A stretch of 64,000 nt of DNA from Uranotaenia lowii. Its lineage: Eukaryota > Arthropoda > Insecta > Diptera > Culicidae. Below the pieces are notes generated by a model, which saw only the letters and a list, made by a program, of their open reading frames with translations, did not search any database and was not told the DNA's origin. The position numbers were made by a program, and so were the translations under genes. The stretch covers positions 66,156,888 to 66,220,887 of the forward strand of contig NC_073692.1 of assembly GCF_029784155.1 (NCBI RefSeq). Direction: 5' to 3'. How positions within the stretch are numbered: position 1 is the stretch's first letter; the number at the start of each line of letters is the position of its first letter. Shown one piece after another: positions 1-11,026 of this stretch.

Positions 1-655
1 ATGATTTTTTGCAGAATTTTTAAGTAACGTTTACATGAGTAAATTTGAACTTTTAGGATTGTATGGGAAAAATGAATATTTTGTACTGAAAAATCAACAT
101 CGTTTTTGTTTCTTCTGTGGAACCGAGCCTGCTGATGGTTTTTGTGCCAATTTATAAATTTCTTACAGGAAATTTTCCGCTGAACAACTTTGTCGAATAT
201 CATAACTTCGTATCTTTTTAGACAAAAAAAGTTATTAGCTCTTCAACAGGTGTATGTCTTTTGGCATTGATAAACAAGAAATTCAATTGACACCACTGCT
301 GGGTGCCTAGTGAAGTATTGCAAGACCACTATTCATGCCATAATTCGTGGGGCACAAGCAGTGGTGTCAATTGAATTTCTTGTTTATCAATGCCAAAAGA
401 CATACACATGTTGAAGAGCTAATAACTTTTTTATCTAAAAAGATACGAAGGTATGATATTCAACAAAAGTGTTCAGCGGAAAATTTCCTTGAAAAAATTC
501 ATGAATTGGCACAAAAACCATTAGCAGATTCGGTTCCACAGAATAAACAAAAATGATGCTGATTTTTCAGTACAAAATATTCAATTTTCCCATACAAACC
601 CAAAAGTTCAAATTTACTCATGTAAACGTTACTTAAAAATTCTGCAAAAAATCAT
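1..655. repeat. Long foldback (inverted repeat) element
   Basis: The arms 1-300 and 358-655 are near-perfect reverse complements, separated by a loop of about 57 bp. The left arm touches the window edge, so the element may extend further. Short reading frames in the arms have no recognisable domain. Sequence just right of the arm (about 650-745) recurs near 56.3 kb, so the repeat family extends past the hairpin. Probably a non-autonomous foldback element. Confidence 0.8.
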
Positions 656-745
656 GGATGAATTTTGGACTAAAACGAAGCTTTTAAGACCCCAGGGTTC
701 GAGAAATTCAAAAATGACCCCAAATCGACTCAGCCTAACACGACA
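650..745 (+). repeat. Dispersed repeat shared with 56.3 kb
   Basis: This block aligns at roughly 80-85% by eye with 56303-56400 on the same strand, beginning with the same TCATGGATGA motif and AAAACNAAGCTTTTG core. No coding content recognised. It is two copies of an unnamed interspersed repeat. Confidence 0.6.
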
Positions 746-845
746 TATAACGTTCTTACTCACGAAAAAAAAGGAACTACAATTACCTTTTTGTCAACCG
801 GTTTCGGACTCGATGTTGCCCACCTACAGGACGATGTTTGACTGA

Positions 846-905
846 CATGAAATCGTAATTGAGTAATTGAGTGAACAGATTTACGATAAATGGGTGGTCT
901 TTGGC
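846..905 (+). repeat. Short deletion derivative of the 1.5-3.0 kb foldback
   Basis: It shares the motifs ACATGAAATCGTAAT and ACGATAAATGGGYGGTC with the ends of the larger foldback arm at 1498-1740, with the intervening sequence missing. It lies directly upstream of the transposase homology and removes its N-terminal part. Confidence 0.5.
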
Positions 906-929
906 ACTCTATCCCGGCATCTCTATCTA

Positions 930-1492
930 CGACGGCCAAAGTGCGATCCCGGAGGCTGTGCACGACGATGCTGACGAAGTTTGACTGCGTGGTAATGGAC
1001 GACGAAACCTACGTCAAAGCCAACTACAAGCAGCTTCCGGGACAGGAGTTTTATACGGCAAAAGGAAGGGGAAAGGTAGCAGATATTTTCAAGCACATGA
1101 AACTGTCAAAGTTCGTGAAGAAATATCTGGTTTGGCAAGCCATCTGTACCTGTGGCTTGAAAAGCAGCATTTTCATAGCTTCCGGGACTGTCAACTAAGA
1201 AATTTACTTGAAAGAGTGTTTGAATAAACGTCTGCTGCCTTTCCTGAAGAAACACGGTTGTTCCGTACTGTTTTGGCCGGATTTGGCATCTTGTCATTGC
1301 GGTAAAAAGGCCATGGAGTGGAACACCGCCAACAACGTGCAGGTGGTTCCAAAGGACAAGAACCCTCCCAACACGCCAGAGCTCCGCCCAATTGAGAAAT
1401 ACTGGGATATTGTCAAGCGGAACCTAAAGAAGACCAAAAAAAACTGCTAAGGACGAGCAGCAGTTCAAGGCAAACTGGCTTTCTGCGGCGAC
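930..1492 (+). pseudogene. ITmD37E (DD37E) transposase, broken middle part
   Basis: A mariner/Tc1-superfamily transposase catalytic core. Visible motifs are VVMDDETYVK (first Asp), FWPDLASCHC (second Asp) and TPELRPIEKYW (Glu). There are 37 residues between the second Asp and the Glu, which is the DD37E spacing described for the mosquito ITmD37E family. The frame is interrupted by an in-frame TAA at 1196-1198 and by a frameshift in the A-run near 1436-1442. The N-terminal DNA-binding region is missing. Homology stops at about 1492, where a foldback element begins, and resumes at 2069. Confidence 0.8.
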
Positions 1493-2068
1493 CCAGCTAA
1501 CATGAAATCGTAATAGAAATGATAATCCAAATCGAATATTAAGACATTTTCAATAACTATCGTAAACACATTGGTATTGAGTGATTTCCTATCAATCATT
1601 TACGACCAGCTTAGCTCGAAAAAAGATGAGTCGGATAGCAGTTTAGTCAACTCGTAAATATGTCTCCGAAAAGTTGAGAATATGCTAATTCGACATTTAC
1701 AATTTGAGTGAACTGATTTACGATAAATGGGCGGTCCTTCAATTGACACTCTCTCCGGTTTCTTCCTTTGACTGGTTTGTAAAAAGAAAATCTCACCTAT
1801 AGAGCATCGTGGTTGGCATCGTGGTAAGATACCGGACTGTCAACTCGAAGGATAGAAGTTCAAATCTCGGTCGAGGAAATTTTTTTTTCGCTTATTTTGC
1901 TTTTTGTTGGAAAATCGAATCGTTGGAATCTTGTCATTGTAGATATATCGCCTCCACTTTTGTAGCTATTTGCTATTTTGGTAAGTTTAATACAATCTTT
2001 TTATCTGGTATACTTGTTTGAATAATTCTGTTGTTCATGCGTTATACCTTCATAAATGTTTGCTGGGG

Positions 2069-2158
2069 AAGAAGGTGGACAATGTGGCTCTACAAAATAT
2101 GATGGCAGGGGTTAAGCGTACGGCCTGGCAATTTGGATTTGGAAAAGCAGAAGCCTAA
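2069..2158 (+). pseudogene. C-terminal remnant of ITmD37E transposase
   Basis: It encodes KKVDNVALQNMMAGVKRTAW and then a short Phe/Gly tail, ending at TAA 2156-2158. This resembles the C-terminal QNMMAGVKR block of mariner-like transposases. It continues the homology interrupted at 1492. Downstream, 2255-2290 (TTTTGACCGTATCACCC) resembles a terminal inverted repeat of this family. Confidence 0.6.
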
Positions 2159-2589
2159 CTGAATATTTTTCTTAAATTTTATACTAATTAAACTTGAAAA
2201 AGAAATTTGATTTTATTTTTTAAATAAACGATTTGACCGATTTACACGCGTTTTCCCTTGACCAAATTTTGACCGTATCACCCTTTACCATATAGCTACA
2301 AAAGTGGAGGCGATATATCTACAATGGCAAGATTTAAACGATAGATTTCCTCACAAAAAGCAAAATATAATATTTTTAGTAACTTGAGTAAAACGAAAAA
2401 AAATTCCCCGACCGAGATTTGAACTTCAGTCCTCTGAGTTCGCTGTCCGATATCTTAGCACGATGCCATCTCATCAGTTGATATGATCCACGCTATTGCT
2501 CTATAGGTGAGATTTTATTTTTACGAACCGGTCAAAGGAAGAAAGGGGACGGGATAAAGTTCCAAGGACCACCCATTTATCGTAAATCT

Positions 2590-2822
2590 GGGGTGGAATT
2601 ATGAATCCTATTCGATTCGAGTTACCCGTTCCGAGTTGAACTCGAATCGAATAAGAATAAGTATTACGAATCTCGTTCGAGTCCTTAATTTTATCGTATT
2701 AGATTTCGAGTAAATCGGGTAGTAGATCATCTCGAAACGTTCCATTCGAATCGAGAAAAGTAATGCCAAAGTTGATCGAATCGAACGAAACTCGATTGTT
2801 TCGAGTTCCATAATCCCGCCCC
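2590..2822. mobile_element. Small MITE nested in the foldback right arm
   Basis: A 233-bp insertion with imperfect terminal inverted repeats: it starts GGGGTGGAATTATG, and its reverse complement starts GGGGCGGGATTATGG. It interrupts the symmetry of the host foldback between 2590 and 2826. It is rich in TCGA/GAATCGA motifs. No coding capacity and no convincing TSD. Confidence 0.55.
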
Positions 2823-3037
2823 TGTTCACTCAAATCGTAAATGTCGAATAAGCATATTTTCAACTTATTGGTGACACATTTACGATTCGAATAAACTTCT
2901 TTTCCATTCAACTTTTTCTGGGCAAAGCTTGTCGTAATTAAATGATAGAAAATCATTCAATACCAACTTGTTTACGATGGTTATTGTAAAAGTCTTAATA
3001 TTCGATTTGGATTATCATGTCTATTACAATTTCATGT

Positions 3038-3553
3038 TAGCTAAGGAAGCTATAGAACGCTTTCTTGGTTAGTTGAATACAATTTTTTCATCCGGTATAA
3101 TTGTTTGAATAATTCTGTTATTTCTGCGATATACCTTCTAAATGTTTGCTGGGGATTACGTAGGAGGAAAACACTAACACAGCATCATACAATCTTACAG
3201 TAGTTGTCAAAGGGTGTTTGTTTTTTTTTTTTCAATTTTTAAAAATATCAACCATCGTTCGACAAGGTCAAAAATTTTCGCTCTGTGTAAAATTCGTTCT
3301 AAATAAAGAAGAATAAAGTTTAAATAAAGATGAACCAGTATCGTATCCAGTTGCGTGAAAAAGTTGCATTTTGGAAATTTCACGTATCTTTTTCTAAGCT
3401 AAGAGATTTAAAATTTCAACTATTTTTATTGAGTTTGTGTAACTTTAAGTTGAAATGATGGAAAGAAATATACCACCAGAATGGTGACAGACGTGTTCTG
3501 CATTCTTTTGGCTGCGATTCGCACGGCAATGAAGAAAATTGCTAATGGAAAAG
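3038..3553. other. Non-coding stretch
   Basis: AT-rich sequence without a recognisable gene. The first ~115 bp contain the block repeated from 1985-2065. The remainder shows no domain, RNA gene or clear repeat. Confidence 0.5.
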
Positions 3554-3565
3554 GATGAATCCCAG

Positions 3566-3764
3566 TGTTTTTATTTGTTTCGATTATAGTCATTTTACCA
3601 TCTTTATGGCATTCGCGACTTTATCAACGTTGCAGTTGACGGATCGTTATTGAAAAACTTATCCGTTAAAACTGTGTTCGATGTTTACTCTTGGGCTCGA
3701 ACTCGCGAACATCGGCTCAGGAGGCAACAGACTTGCCAACTGAGCTATATCACAAGCCCATTAT
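3566..3764 (-). mobile_element. tRNA-headed SINE (Feilai-like) with 12-bp TSD
   Basis: On the minus strand the head has an A box TAGCTCAGTTGG (3736-3747) and a B box GAGTTCGAGCC (3694-3704), the internal RNA polymerase III promoter of tRNA-derived SINEs. It is flanked by a 12-bp direct repeat GATGAATCCCAG at 3554-3565 and 3765-3776, which indicates retroposition. A second copy of the head is at 48289-48400. The size (199 bp) and mosquito context fit Feilai, but the family name is inferred. Confidence 0.75.
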
Positions 3765-4244
3765 GATGAATCCCAGGTTTCTTGGGATCTTGTGAAGAAA
3801 AATATGGCGGAAAGAGATCTCTTGGAGGATGCGCTTTTAGAATGCAAATGTCGATCGATTCGAGCCGAATTGTCTAAAAGAACTAAGAGGAAGGAGAGTG
3901 ATTGATTTTAAAATTGAGAAACGTTTATATTTTCTTGGGTCATTTTCGGGAGCCATCATTGCTTCGCCAGCGAAAGTACGGATTGGCTTGATGTTCAAAG
4001 GTTTGCTGAGAAGATTTAAAGGCCGCCCACGGTCTAGCTTTCGAAGAAGAACAGTCTGCATTTGACCGCGCTAGTGTTCGGAATCTTTTTGCTCTGCAGT
4101 CTTGATTAAAATTTTCTCTCACTCTCAAAGAGCTGCTGTTCTATTCAGAACGGCTGGTTCTTGTTCATCAAATTGGTTATTGAAACACGAAATCGTCTGT
4201 GACAGCTCATAGTTTTTTGTGGTAACTGTTCCATCTCGTGATGG

Positions 4245-5695
4245 ATTCAAATCCTCCCTGGTGAGGTCAAACCGGACCACCGGGCTCATCCAACAGAAGA
4301 ACAGTGCCTATATGGATGGACCCAAAAGGATTGCTTAGAGAAATTCAGTTCATGGTAATCAAGCCGGTTTCCGGTGCAAAATTACCAAACCCTTCCATTA
4401 TTGCCAAAACGATCGACCAAACCGTTGGTAAAAAAGATGGTGCCCACTCAACCGATGGCGGTAACACCTACCTTCTGAAGGTTAGGAGCCAGGATCAAGC
4501 CTAGTTGGCTCAAAAACCTTCCCTGCTTCTTGATAATACCCCTGTTACTATCACCGACCACCCTTCGCTCAACGTCTCCACCTGCCGGGATGTTGCTGGC
4601 CTTAGCGACGAGTTAACGGCAAGGAGGAACTATCAAAGGACCAGCTCTCCCACCACACATCTTTTTCGGATACATCCGTGCATCAACCCGCCCCTATAAT
4701 CCCCGTCCGCTCATGTGTCTGAAGTGCGGCAAGTTTGGACATACTAAGCTGCGCTGCCAACACAGTGAAGTTTGTCTTACTTGCGGTGAACCCAATGTCC
4801 ACTCAAAATGTGACAAACAGCCACACTGCATCAACTGTAACGGTTCCCATGCTGCAAACAACCGATCCTGCCCGATCCAAAAGAAGGAACAAGAGATTGT
4901 TCGCATCCGTGTTGATTTGGGAATTTCCCAATCCGCCGCCATGAAAGAGTACTGTATCTTCCCAAAGCGCCATCATAGGGCCCCCCACCAAGGTTCAACA
5001 GAGACTCGAAGCCAATCGCTCCCAGCTGCCGTTGGACGTTAAGGATTCCATAATTCGTCAGCTGCAAGCTCAAATCATCAAACTAACATCCAAGATGCAG
5101 GAGTTGAAAATAAAACGAGTCAAGTTCCGGTGACGAGTGTGACAGCACAATGGTCAGTGTATCGAGCCAATCCACATCTCAATAAACACCAAAACTAAAT
5201 CGCAACGGCTGATCATCCGGGAAACAATCACCAACCAACAACAAGACAATAGGCCCTAAAAAGAAAAGAGTGTCCCCTCCAAATGACCAGAACAACGCAA
5301 TACCAGGTAAACTACTCCCAGACAACTCCACCAAACCCATTCGGTAAGTCAAACCGCTCTTTAAAAATGGACACAATAAACCAAATCAACCCAATCAATT
5401 TCCCAAATAATCTACCGTAGCCTTCCTCAACAACCATTGAACTTTGCAATTCAGTGGAATACCAGGGGTCTACTAGTGAGACTGCCCGAAATTCAGCATA
5501 TACTATCAAAATACTCTCCATCTGTTTTTGCAATCCAAGGTATTCTCACCAATTCTTCTCCTCCCCAAAATTTAATTACAAATTACCATCTCTACACCGT
5601 TTCCAACTCGACTTCGAACATCAAACAAGGCGCAGGAATTTCTATTGCAGCAAACATACCATACGATCTTGTGATACGATCTAATGAGTGTCATG
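4245..5695 (+). pseudogene. Jockey-clade non-LTR retrotransposon, 5' part
   Basis: An ORF1 (gag-like) remnant from about 4304 is followed by three CCHC-type knuckles (CLKCGKFGHTKLRC and two more, about 4713-4870), typical of Jockey-group ORF1. ORF2 begins near 5437 with an endonuclease N-terminus (IQWNTRGLLVRLPEIQHILS). ORF1 is broken by an in-frame TAG (4502-4504) and a frameshift before 4713. ORF2 stops abruptly near 5695 where an oppositely oriented RTE fragment begins, so most of ORF2 is absent. Non-functional. Confidence 0.75.
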
Positions 5696-6960
5696 TCCAG
5701 TCCATAGTAGGCACGACTTCCGCTGATAATTCGCCTCCGGATCTCATGGCTAGTCATTGTCTGCGGTCACCAGTGAGCCGAGATAGATAAAGTGTTCGAC
5801 TATTACCAGCTTGTTCCCATCGATCTGACTTGTTATTACTGGACAAGCGGGTTCGTTCGATGTTAGTTCCGCAGGCCAAAATATACTTGGTCACATATTA
5901 ATCTTTAACCCAATTCTTCCTGCTTCGCGTTTCAGTTTTCGATTTCAGTTTTCAGATGATCTGCCGACTATATCAATATCATTGGCAAAGCAGATTAGTT
6001 GACTGGATCTGATGTTGTTGTGATTCGAATGAAATCGACAATTCGCTCGAAATCCGCACACAGTACTGCGTTCCATCAATCGTTTCACGGCTTTTTTTGA
6101 GGATTTGCCGTAATGTGGAGATCTGGTCTGTCTTAGAGCATCCATTAAGGCGGGCTGATGACTTCCCACGAACCTGTTTGCTTGTGATGTTAGGCGATTG
6201 AATAGGGTTTAGGACAGCACTTTGTAGGCGGCATTTAGGACAGTGATCGAACCCTTGATATCTTGATACCATGTTTTGAACAGCGGTCGTTTCACGTTTC
6301 AGCTACACGTAGAATTCGTCCCTGGTACTTCCGAGGTGAGAGCTTAGCACGTTGATGATGCTGATGTTAAAAAACCGGCCCTTGAGTTTATACCGGTACA
6401 TATGTGAGTCGATCGGCCACCACCCGATCACGCGCTTTTGCATCTTTCCCCTCACTATAAAAGCTGTTCCAAGCTCGTGTGTGTTGCCGCAGCTCTGGTA
6501 GATGGCACGACCATCTGGGTACGTTCGTACCGTGGAACCCTTCCAGCATACCTCCTGCTGCGCTACGATGTCGAATTTGCGGCTCTTCGATTCATTGGAG
6601 AGCACGTGAGTAGTGCAAATGAAATTTACAGATCTGAAAATTGTTGTAATTTTAGTCACGGGCTCGGAAGGCCAATAGCTAACCCCACAATCTCGCAGGA
6701 GGACCGTTGTGATGTGGCTGTTTTGGGCCCCGAACACCACCAGGACGTTGTTGCACTCCGCACGCCTCCCCTGTCATGGAGAACAGACGCATACGGAGTT
6801 TTGATACCCGATCCCCGTTAAGGTTGCTTGCACCGTAGCTAGCTCCTCGGGGAGGTTGAGTATCGGAGTTGTTTGTAAGACAAGAGGTGCTATAACCACT
6901 ACCCGAAGGATGGGTGCATGAGGTCTCAAGTTGCACATTGTCTACCGTTCACCAGCCAAT
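5696..6960 (-). pseudogene. RTE-like LINE (family A), internally deleted
   Basis: From right to left on the minus strand: a 5' leader (6800-6960) similar to that of the 11-14 kb RTE element; an endonuclease segment (6740-6303, with SRKFDIVAQQEVCWKG); a deleted region; and reverse-transcriptase remnants with the catalytic-box variant FANDIDIVGRS (about 5970) and a following KYILACG segment. Several frameshifts are present. The same family appears at 49435-50572 and 27400-27915. Assignment to the RTE clade is inferred from endonuclease and RT motifs. Confidence 0.7.
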
Positions 6961-6964
6961 ATGC

Positions 6965-7134
6965 TAAAGCTAAAACAATATTTGTCTAGAATGACCTTCA
7001 AAACAGGTCATCAAAAATTCTGAAAACATTTTTCATCATTTCTGGTCCTTATGAGCATCCATGCCAAATTTTAGTTTTTTTTTTTGCTTTTAAGACGGCT
7101 GAACCTATAGAGGACCAGCAAACAAACATACAGA
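6965..7134 (-). mobile_element. 5' fragment of Helitron-like element
   Basis: On the minus strand it begins TCTGTATGTTTGTTTG and carries the CCTCTATAGRYTCAGCCGTC block, which aligns with the start of the element at 50575-51840. Only the first ~170 bp are present; the internal 146-bp repeats are absent. Confidence 0.6.
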
Positions 7135-7642
7135 AATTGCTTTTTGGATACATAGATTTTACTAAAACGTGAAGAAAAATAAAATTTTTAAAGGCTAAAT
7201 TCAAAAAAATTATCAGCCCAGTCTAGAAGAGAAGGTGACAAACTCATTTTAATATTTACATTCAAACAAATATATCTTTGTAAGCCATTGAGCTGAGTCG
7301 AATTGTTCCACTAAAGGGGAGTCTAATACCCTTAATTAAAGATACTCACAACTGACCGTTTGCTATACCATTATGAAAGGAAGGCCACAAAGTTATCCTT
7401 CTTCAAGGAAAGCTAAAACACATCACTAGCAATATACTTTCTTTAGGAGATCCATCGTTCTGGACCAATTAAATAAAGAAAAGATGTTTTACATTATGTA
7501 CAATAAATTTCAGTTCATCTCCCCACGAACGGCTTGTCACTAGCTCAACTAAGTGAATAGGAAATAGCTGAAACGGTCACGTTCCCTCGAGTGGAGAAAG
7601 TACTAGATAATTTCCATCATCCTGATGCTATAGTAGCGGCTT
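7135..7642. promoter_or_regulatory. Upstream region of OBP-like gene 1
   Basis: About 500 bp of AT-rich DNA between a mobile element and the TATA box of the next gene. No gene seen. It presumably holds the regulatory sequence of the downstream gene, but no specific binding site can be asserted. Confidence 0.4.
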
Positions 7643-7652
7643 GGATATAAAA
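7643..7652 (+). promoter_or_regulatory. TATA box of OBP-like gene 1
   Basis: GGATATAAAA lies 56 bp before the chosen ATG (7708). The two paralogues have GGGTATAAAA with the same 56-bp spacing. A conserved AACATYCA motif lies between TATA and ATG in all three and marks the likely transcription start region. Confidence 0.7.
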
Positions 7653-7707
7653 TGCACGGTGAAAGCAAGCATCAACATTCATTACCGATACATCTTCCCG
7701 AGTGATA

Positions 7708-8808
7708 ATGCAGCTGTGGATTGTTTTGCTAGGCGTGTTGCACACCGTTGCCGGGGATCAGTTTTGGAGATCGCCGTTCTTTCGATCGTTCGAAGAATCC
7801 CTCTTCGAATGTGCAAGTTACTTCGACATATCAAACACTACCGTCGGTCGTTTCATTCAAAATGGTTTCCCAAATGAACCAGGCGTCAGTCAGCTGATTT
7901 ATTGTGCGCTCATCGATTTGCAGGCTTGGGATACCCAAAAAGGGATCATTGGCCGACAGCTCATTGCCGTTTTAAGAGATTTTCAGTTTAACGAAGAAAA
8001 CGAACGCCAGATTCAAAACTGCCTTGAAGATTTACGGGTCGATGAGCTGAAAGATCAAGTTCTCGAACGAGCGTATCGTTCATTTTTGTGCTATTATAGT
8101 GTGTATGGCAACCCTGGGAGCAGCAACCAGCAGTATCTCCGCTACACTGAAGACATCCGGAAAAAGTTCATGCGAGAAGCCATCTTGATCCAGAATGTAC
8201 CAATCCGAACGTTGTTGGAGTTCTGCAAAGATAATGTTGTGACTCAACCGGAATGGCCGGACGTTTCCCTAACGTACGTTCTCAGAGTAGGATTTTACCG
8301 TCGAGAGCAGGGTTACGATTTCGAGCGACTCTACGCTCAAAACGGAGCACCGGAATTGCTCGGTAACGAAGTGAAACTTTGTCAAGATAGAATACTAGAA
8401 AGGAATTGTGAAGAGCCCGAATGTTTGACTCAAATATTCGGACAGTGTGTCAGACCCTACATAACGACACTGAACATTGTTTCAATCGCTGCCAAGGAAC
8501 TTCTCTTGGAAGCTGGTACTGTTTGTGGAAGTGATCCTGAGCCATCAACCACGCCAACTTTGCTATCTTTGTCCGAACTATTAAGTCTGATGGGTCTGCC
8601 AACTTCGCCACCGATATCAACTGTTTCTGAAACAACACCAGCTCTGCCATCTATTGGAGAAACTCAACCAACTAAATCAATCGCTACAGATGCTACAGAA
8701 CCAGTAACCCTCTTCCCAATAACTTTAGCGCCGATAGTTTCTGATCCAGAAACACTTTTTGGCTTTCAACCTTTTACAGGACCGCCTATCGGTCTAGGAG
8801 GAATTTGA
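7708..8808 (+). CDS. Secreted two-domain odorant-binding-like protein (gene 1)
   Basis: 366 residues, intronless. Residues 1-16 form a signal peptide (MQLWIVLLGVLHTVAG). Domain 1 has cysteines at 35, 66, 105 and 128 with the FECASYF and AWD motifs. This resembles an OBP domain lacking the C2 and C5 cysteines. Domain 2 (about 145-250) has cysteines at 173, 225, 234, 239 and 247. This two-domain plan fits the 'atypical' mosquito OBPs, which bind small hydrophobic ligands in lymph or other secretions. Residues 275-366 are a Ser/Thr/Pro-rich tail without repeats. The start at 7708 is chosen over an upstream GTG because both paralogues begin MQL at the same point. The family call is by motif; the ligand is unknown. 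Nearest relatives are the minus-strand copies at 15.9 and 31.5 kb. Confidence 0.75.
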   Translation: MQLWIVLLGVLHTVAGDQFWRSPFFRSFEESLFECASYFDISNTTVGRFIQNGFPNEPGVSQLIYCALIDLQAWDTQKGIIGRQLIAVLRDFQFNEENERQIQNCLEDLRVDELKDQVLERAYRSFLCYYSVYGNPGSSNQQYLRYTEDIRKKFMREAILIQNVPIRTLLEFCKDNVVTQPEWPDVSLTYVLRVGFYRREQGYDFERLYAQNGAPELLGNEVKLCQDRILERNCEEPECLTQIFGQCVRPYITTLNIVSIAAKELLLEAGTVCGSDPEPSTTPTLLSLSELLSLMGLPTSPPISTVSETTPALPSIGETQPTKSIATDATEPVTLFPITLAPIVSDPETLFGFQPFTGPPIGLGGI

Positions 8809-8970
8809 TGAACTTATGAACACCAATCAATGTGTCAATTTCAGTAACATGTCTATACGAATCAACGAAAAACATTAATTAAAAAGGTTTATCAACTGTT
8901 CAATAGTATAAGAACCAAAATAAGGAGTGGAGTAATGAGTCTTTGCTGCTACCATTAAATGTAATCCCAA

Positions 8971-8976
8971 AATAAA
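8971..8976 (+). other. Polyadenylation signal of gene 1
   Basis: AATAAA, about 165 bp after the stop codon of gene 1, in AT-rich 3' sequence. No closer canonical signal is seen. Confidence 0.55.
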
Positions 8977-9142
8977 CTTAAGGTTGAAAACTACTTTGTT
9001 TATGATGTCCATTGTCTTGGGAACAAGGCTGACCCCAGGGAGATGGTTTGCGTAGGGTTGCCATCCGTCCGGCTTTTTTGATGAATGTCCCGCTGTCTCG
9101 TTTTTTCCTCAATATGTCTCGCTTTTTTCTTGGAAAACTTTT

Positions 9143-10903
9143 GGTTAATATCTATATCATGAAGCCAAGAAATATTTTTTTTAAATTTTTTTTTAATGAA
9201 ATGGTCGCAAAAAGTTCAAAAAAGTGGTCTGAAAAACCTACTTTTCATTCGATTGCTTGTAAATACGTTTGAGCGATGGTAGAGTTTTTGAAAACATCTT
9301 GACTACAAAATCTATTAAAACTCTAACATTTTGCTGTCTGTAGATTTCCATGCAACAAAAATCAAATTTACTGGAGTATTTCAAAGTTCACTACTTTGCG
9401 CGATTTTTTTACAAATTGAAATTTCATCTGTTTTTGTGGTCCACCGTCAGGTTGTACCCGGATTTTCAGTGCTTTTACTTTGTTTGGACCAATCAAAAGT
9501 ATATTCATTGGAAAGCTAATTTAAGATACATTCTAGTGATGTGCAACAATTCACACTGTGAGATTTCACAAAAACATGAAAATTATAAACGTAAAATCAT
9601 TCCTGAATTTCTAGAACCACAAGCAGCAGGTCCAGCAAAACGTGTTTGTTTGCTCTCCGAGTAGGCACGGTGGGTGGTGATTTGGTCAGAGAGCGAAGCC
9701 GACAGACGAAATAATGATACCAGTGTTGGTAAATTTCGCCCGTCACGCTTGACCCGACTAGTTTTGTTTCATCAAACGACTGGCACTGTTCTCAATTGAT
9801 GGAGCCTCACTACTCGCATGACGACTAAAGCACGACAACAATCAACATTTCTCCATCATCGACTGGCGAAGCTCCTACACATGGTCAAAATTTCTCCTGA
9901 GAGTGACTGGCAAATCTCTTCACACTTCGATCGGCTACTGACGGCAGATACAACTAATTGAACGACTTGCTGGCAGAGAGCAACAATAGCAATAAAAAAC
10001 TGAAAACGAGCTTACTGGCAGGAGCAACAATAATAATAAATGCTTTTCTTGTTCGTCTTTGGCTTGCTGGCAGGAGTAACAATAATAATAAATGCGTTTC
10101 TTATTCGTCTTCAGTTCGGTCCACGACTCGTTTGAATGCGATTGGTGAATGCTTGACTATGAATTTTTTTTAGCTTCATACGACTGGGGGTTGAATGACT
10201 GGCAAACGAAGTGACTGGTCGTTAAGGAACAGTCAATTGAGTTTGACGGACCAAGAGACTCAACAGTCACAGTCATTTGACTAATGACGATGAATAATGC
10301 CAACCCTGAATGATACGACACGCATCATTCATTATTTCGTCTGACGGCTTCGCTCTCTGCCCAAATCACCACCCACCATACCTACTCGGAGAGCAAACAA
10401 ACACGTTTTGCTGGACGCGCTGCTTGTAGTTCTAGAAATTCAGGAATGATTTTACGTATATAATTTTCATATTTTTTGTGAAATCTTACAGTGTGAATTG
10501 TTGCACCTTACTAGAATGTAGATTAAATTAGCTTTCCAATGAATATACTTTTGATTGGTCCAAACAAAGTAAAAGCACTGAAAATCCGGGTACAACCTGA
10601 CGGTGGACCACAAAAACAGATGAAATTTCAATTTGTAAAAAAATCGCGCAAAGTAGTGTACTTTGAAAAACTCCAGTAAATTTGATTTTTGTTGCATGGC
10701 AAATCTAAAGACAGCAAAATGTTAGAATTTTAATAGATTTCGTAGTCAAGATTTTTCAAAAACTCTACCATCGCTCAAACGTATTTACAAGCAATCGAAT
10801 GAAAAGTAGGTTTTTCAGACCACTTTTTTTAACTTTTTGCGATCGTTTCATTAAAAAAAAAAATTAAAAAAATATTTCTTGGCTTCATGATGTAGACATT
10901 AAC
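9143..10903. repeat. Long palindromic (foldback) element
   Basis: Left arm about 9143-9735 and right arm about 10308-10903 are inverted copies with scattered mismatches and small indels. The spacer (about 570 bp) contains two direct ~50-bp repeats (10014-10113) with the motif AACAATAATAATAAATGC. Mirror-image short reading frames in the arms are a consequence of the symmetry. No transposase seen; probably a non-autonomous foldback transposon. Confidence 0.75.
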
Positions 10904-11026
10904 TTCCGCTTTCATATGCATAAAACAAATATTTTTTTGGACGTGTAATATATGAACTACAGCAGTTTTCCTGAGGCATGTTTATCGGATTTTATTTCTT
11001 TCGTGCTGAAAAACGAGAAAACTAGA

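Larger units (their letters stand above)
1494..3037. mobile_element. Large foldback element with inverted tRNA-like segments
   Basis: The ends, 1498-1570 and 2968-3037, are inverted copies. Further arm matches include 1690-1990 against 2285-2590 and 2826-2880. Each arm carries a tRNA-like segment with a B-box-like AGTTCAAATCTCGG (about 1858 on + and about 2415 on -). The left arm separates the two parts of the ITmD37E transposase. A block at 1985-2065 recurs in the same orientation at 3062-3155, outside the right arm, so the structure arose in more than one step. Confidence 0.65.

Noticed and set aside
7702..7707. Upstream GTG start for OBP-like gene 1
   Set aside because: Non-ATG start; both paralogues start with MQL at the ATG corresponding to 7708.
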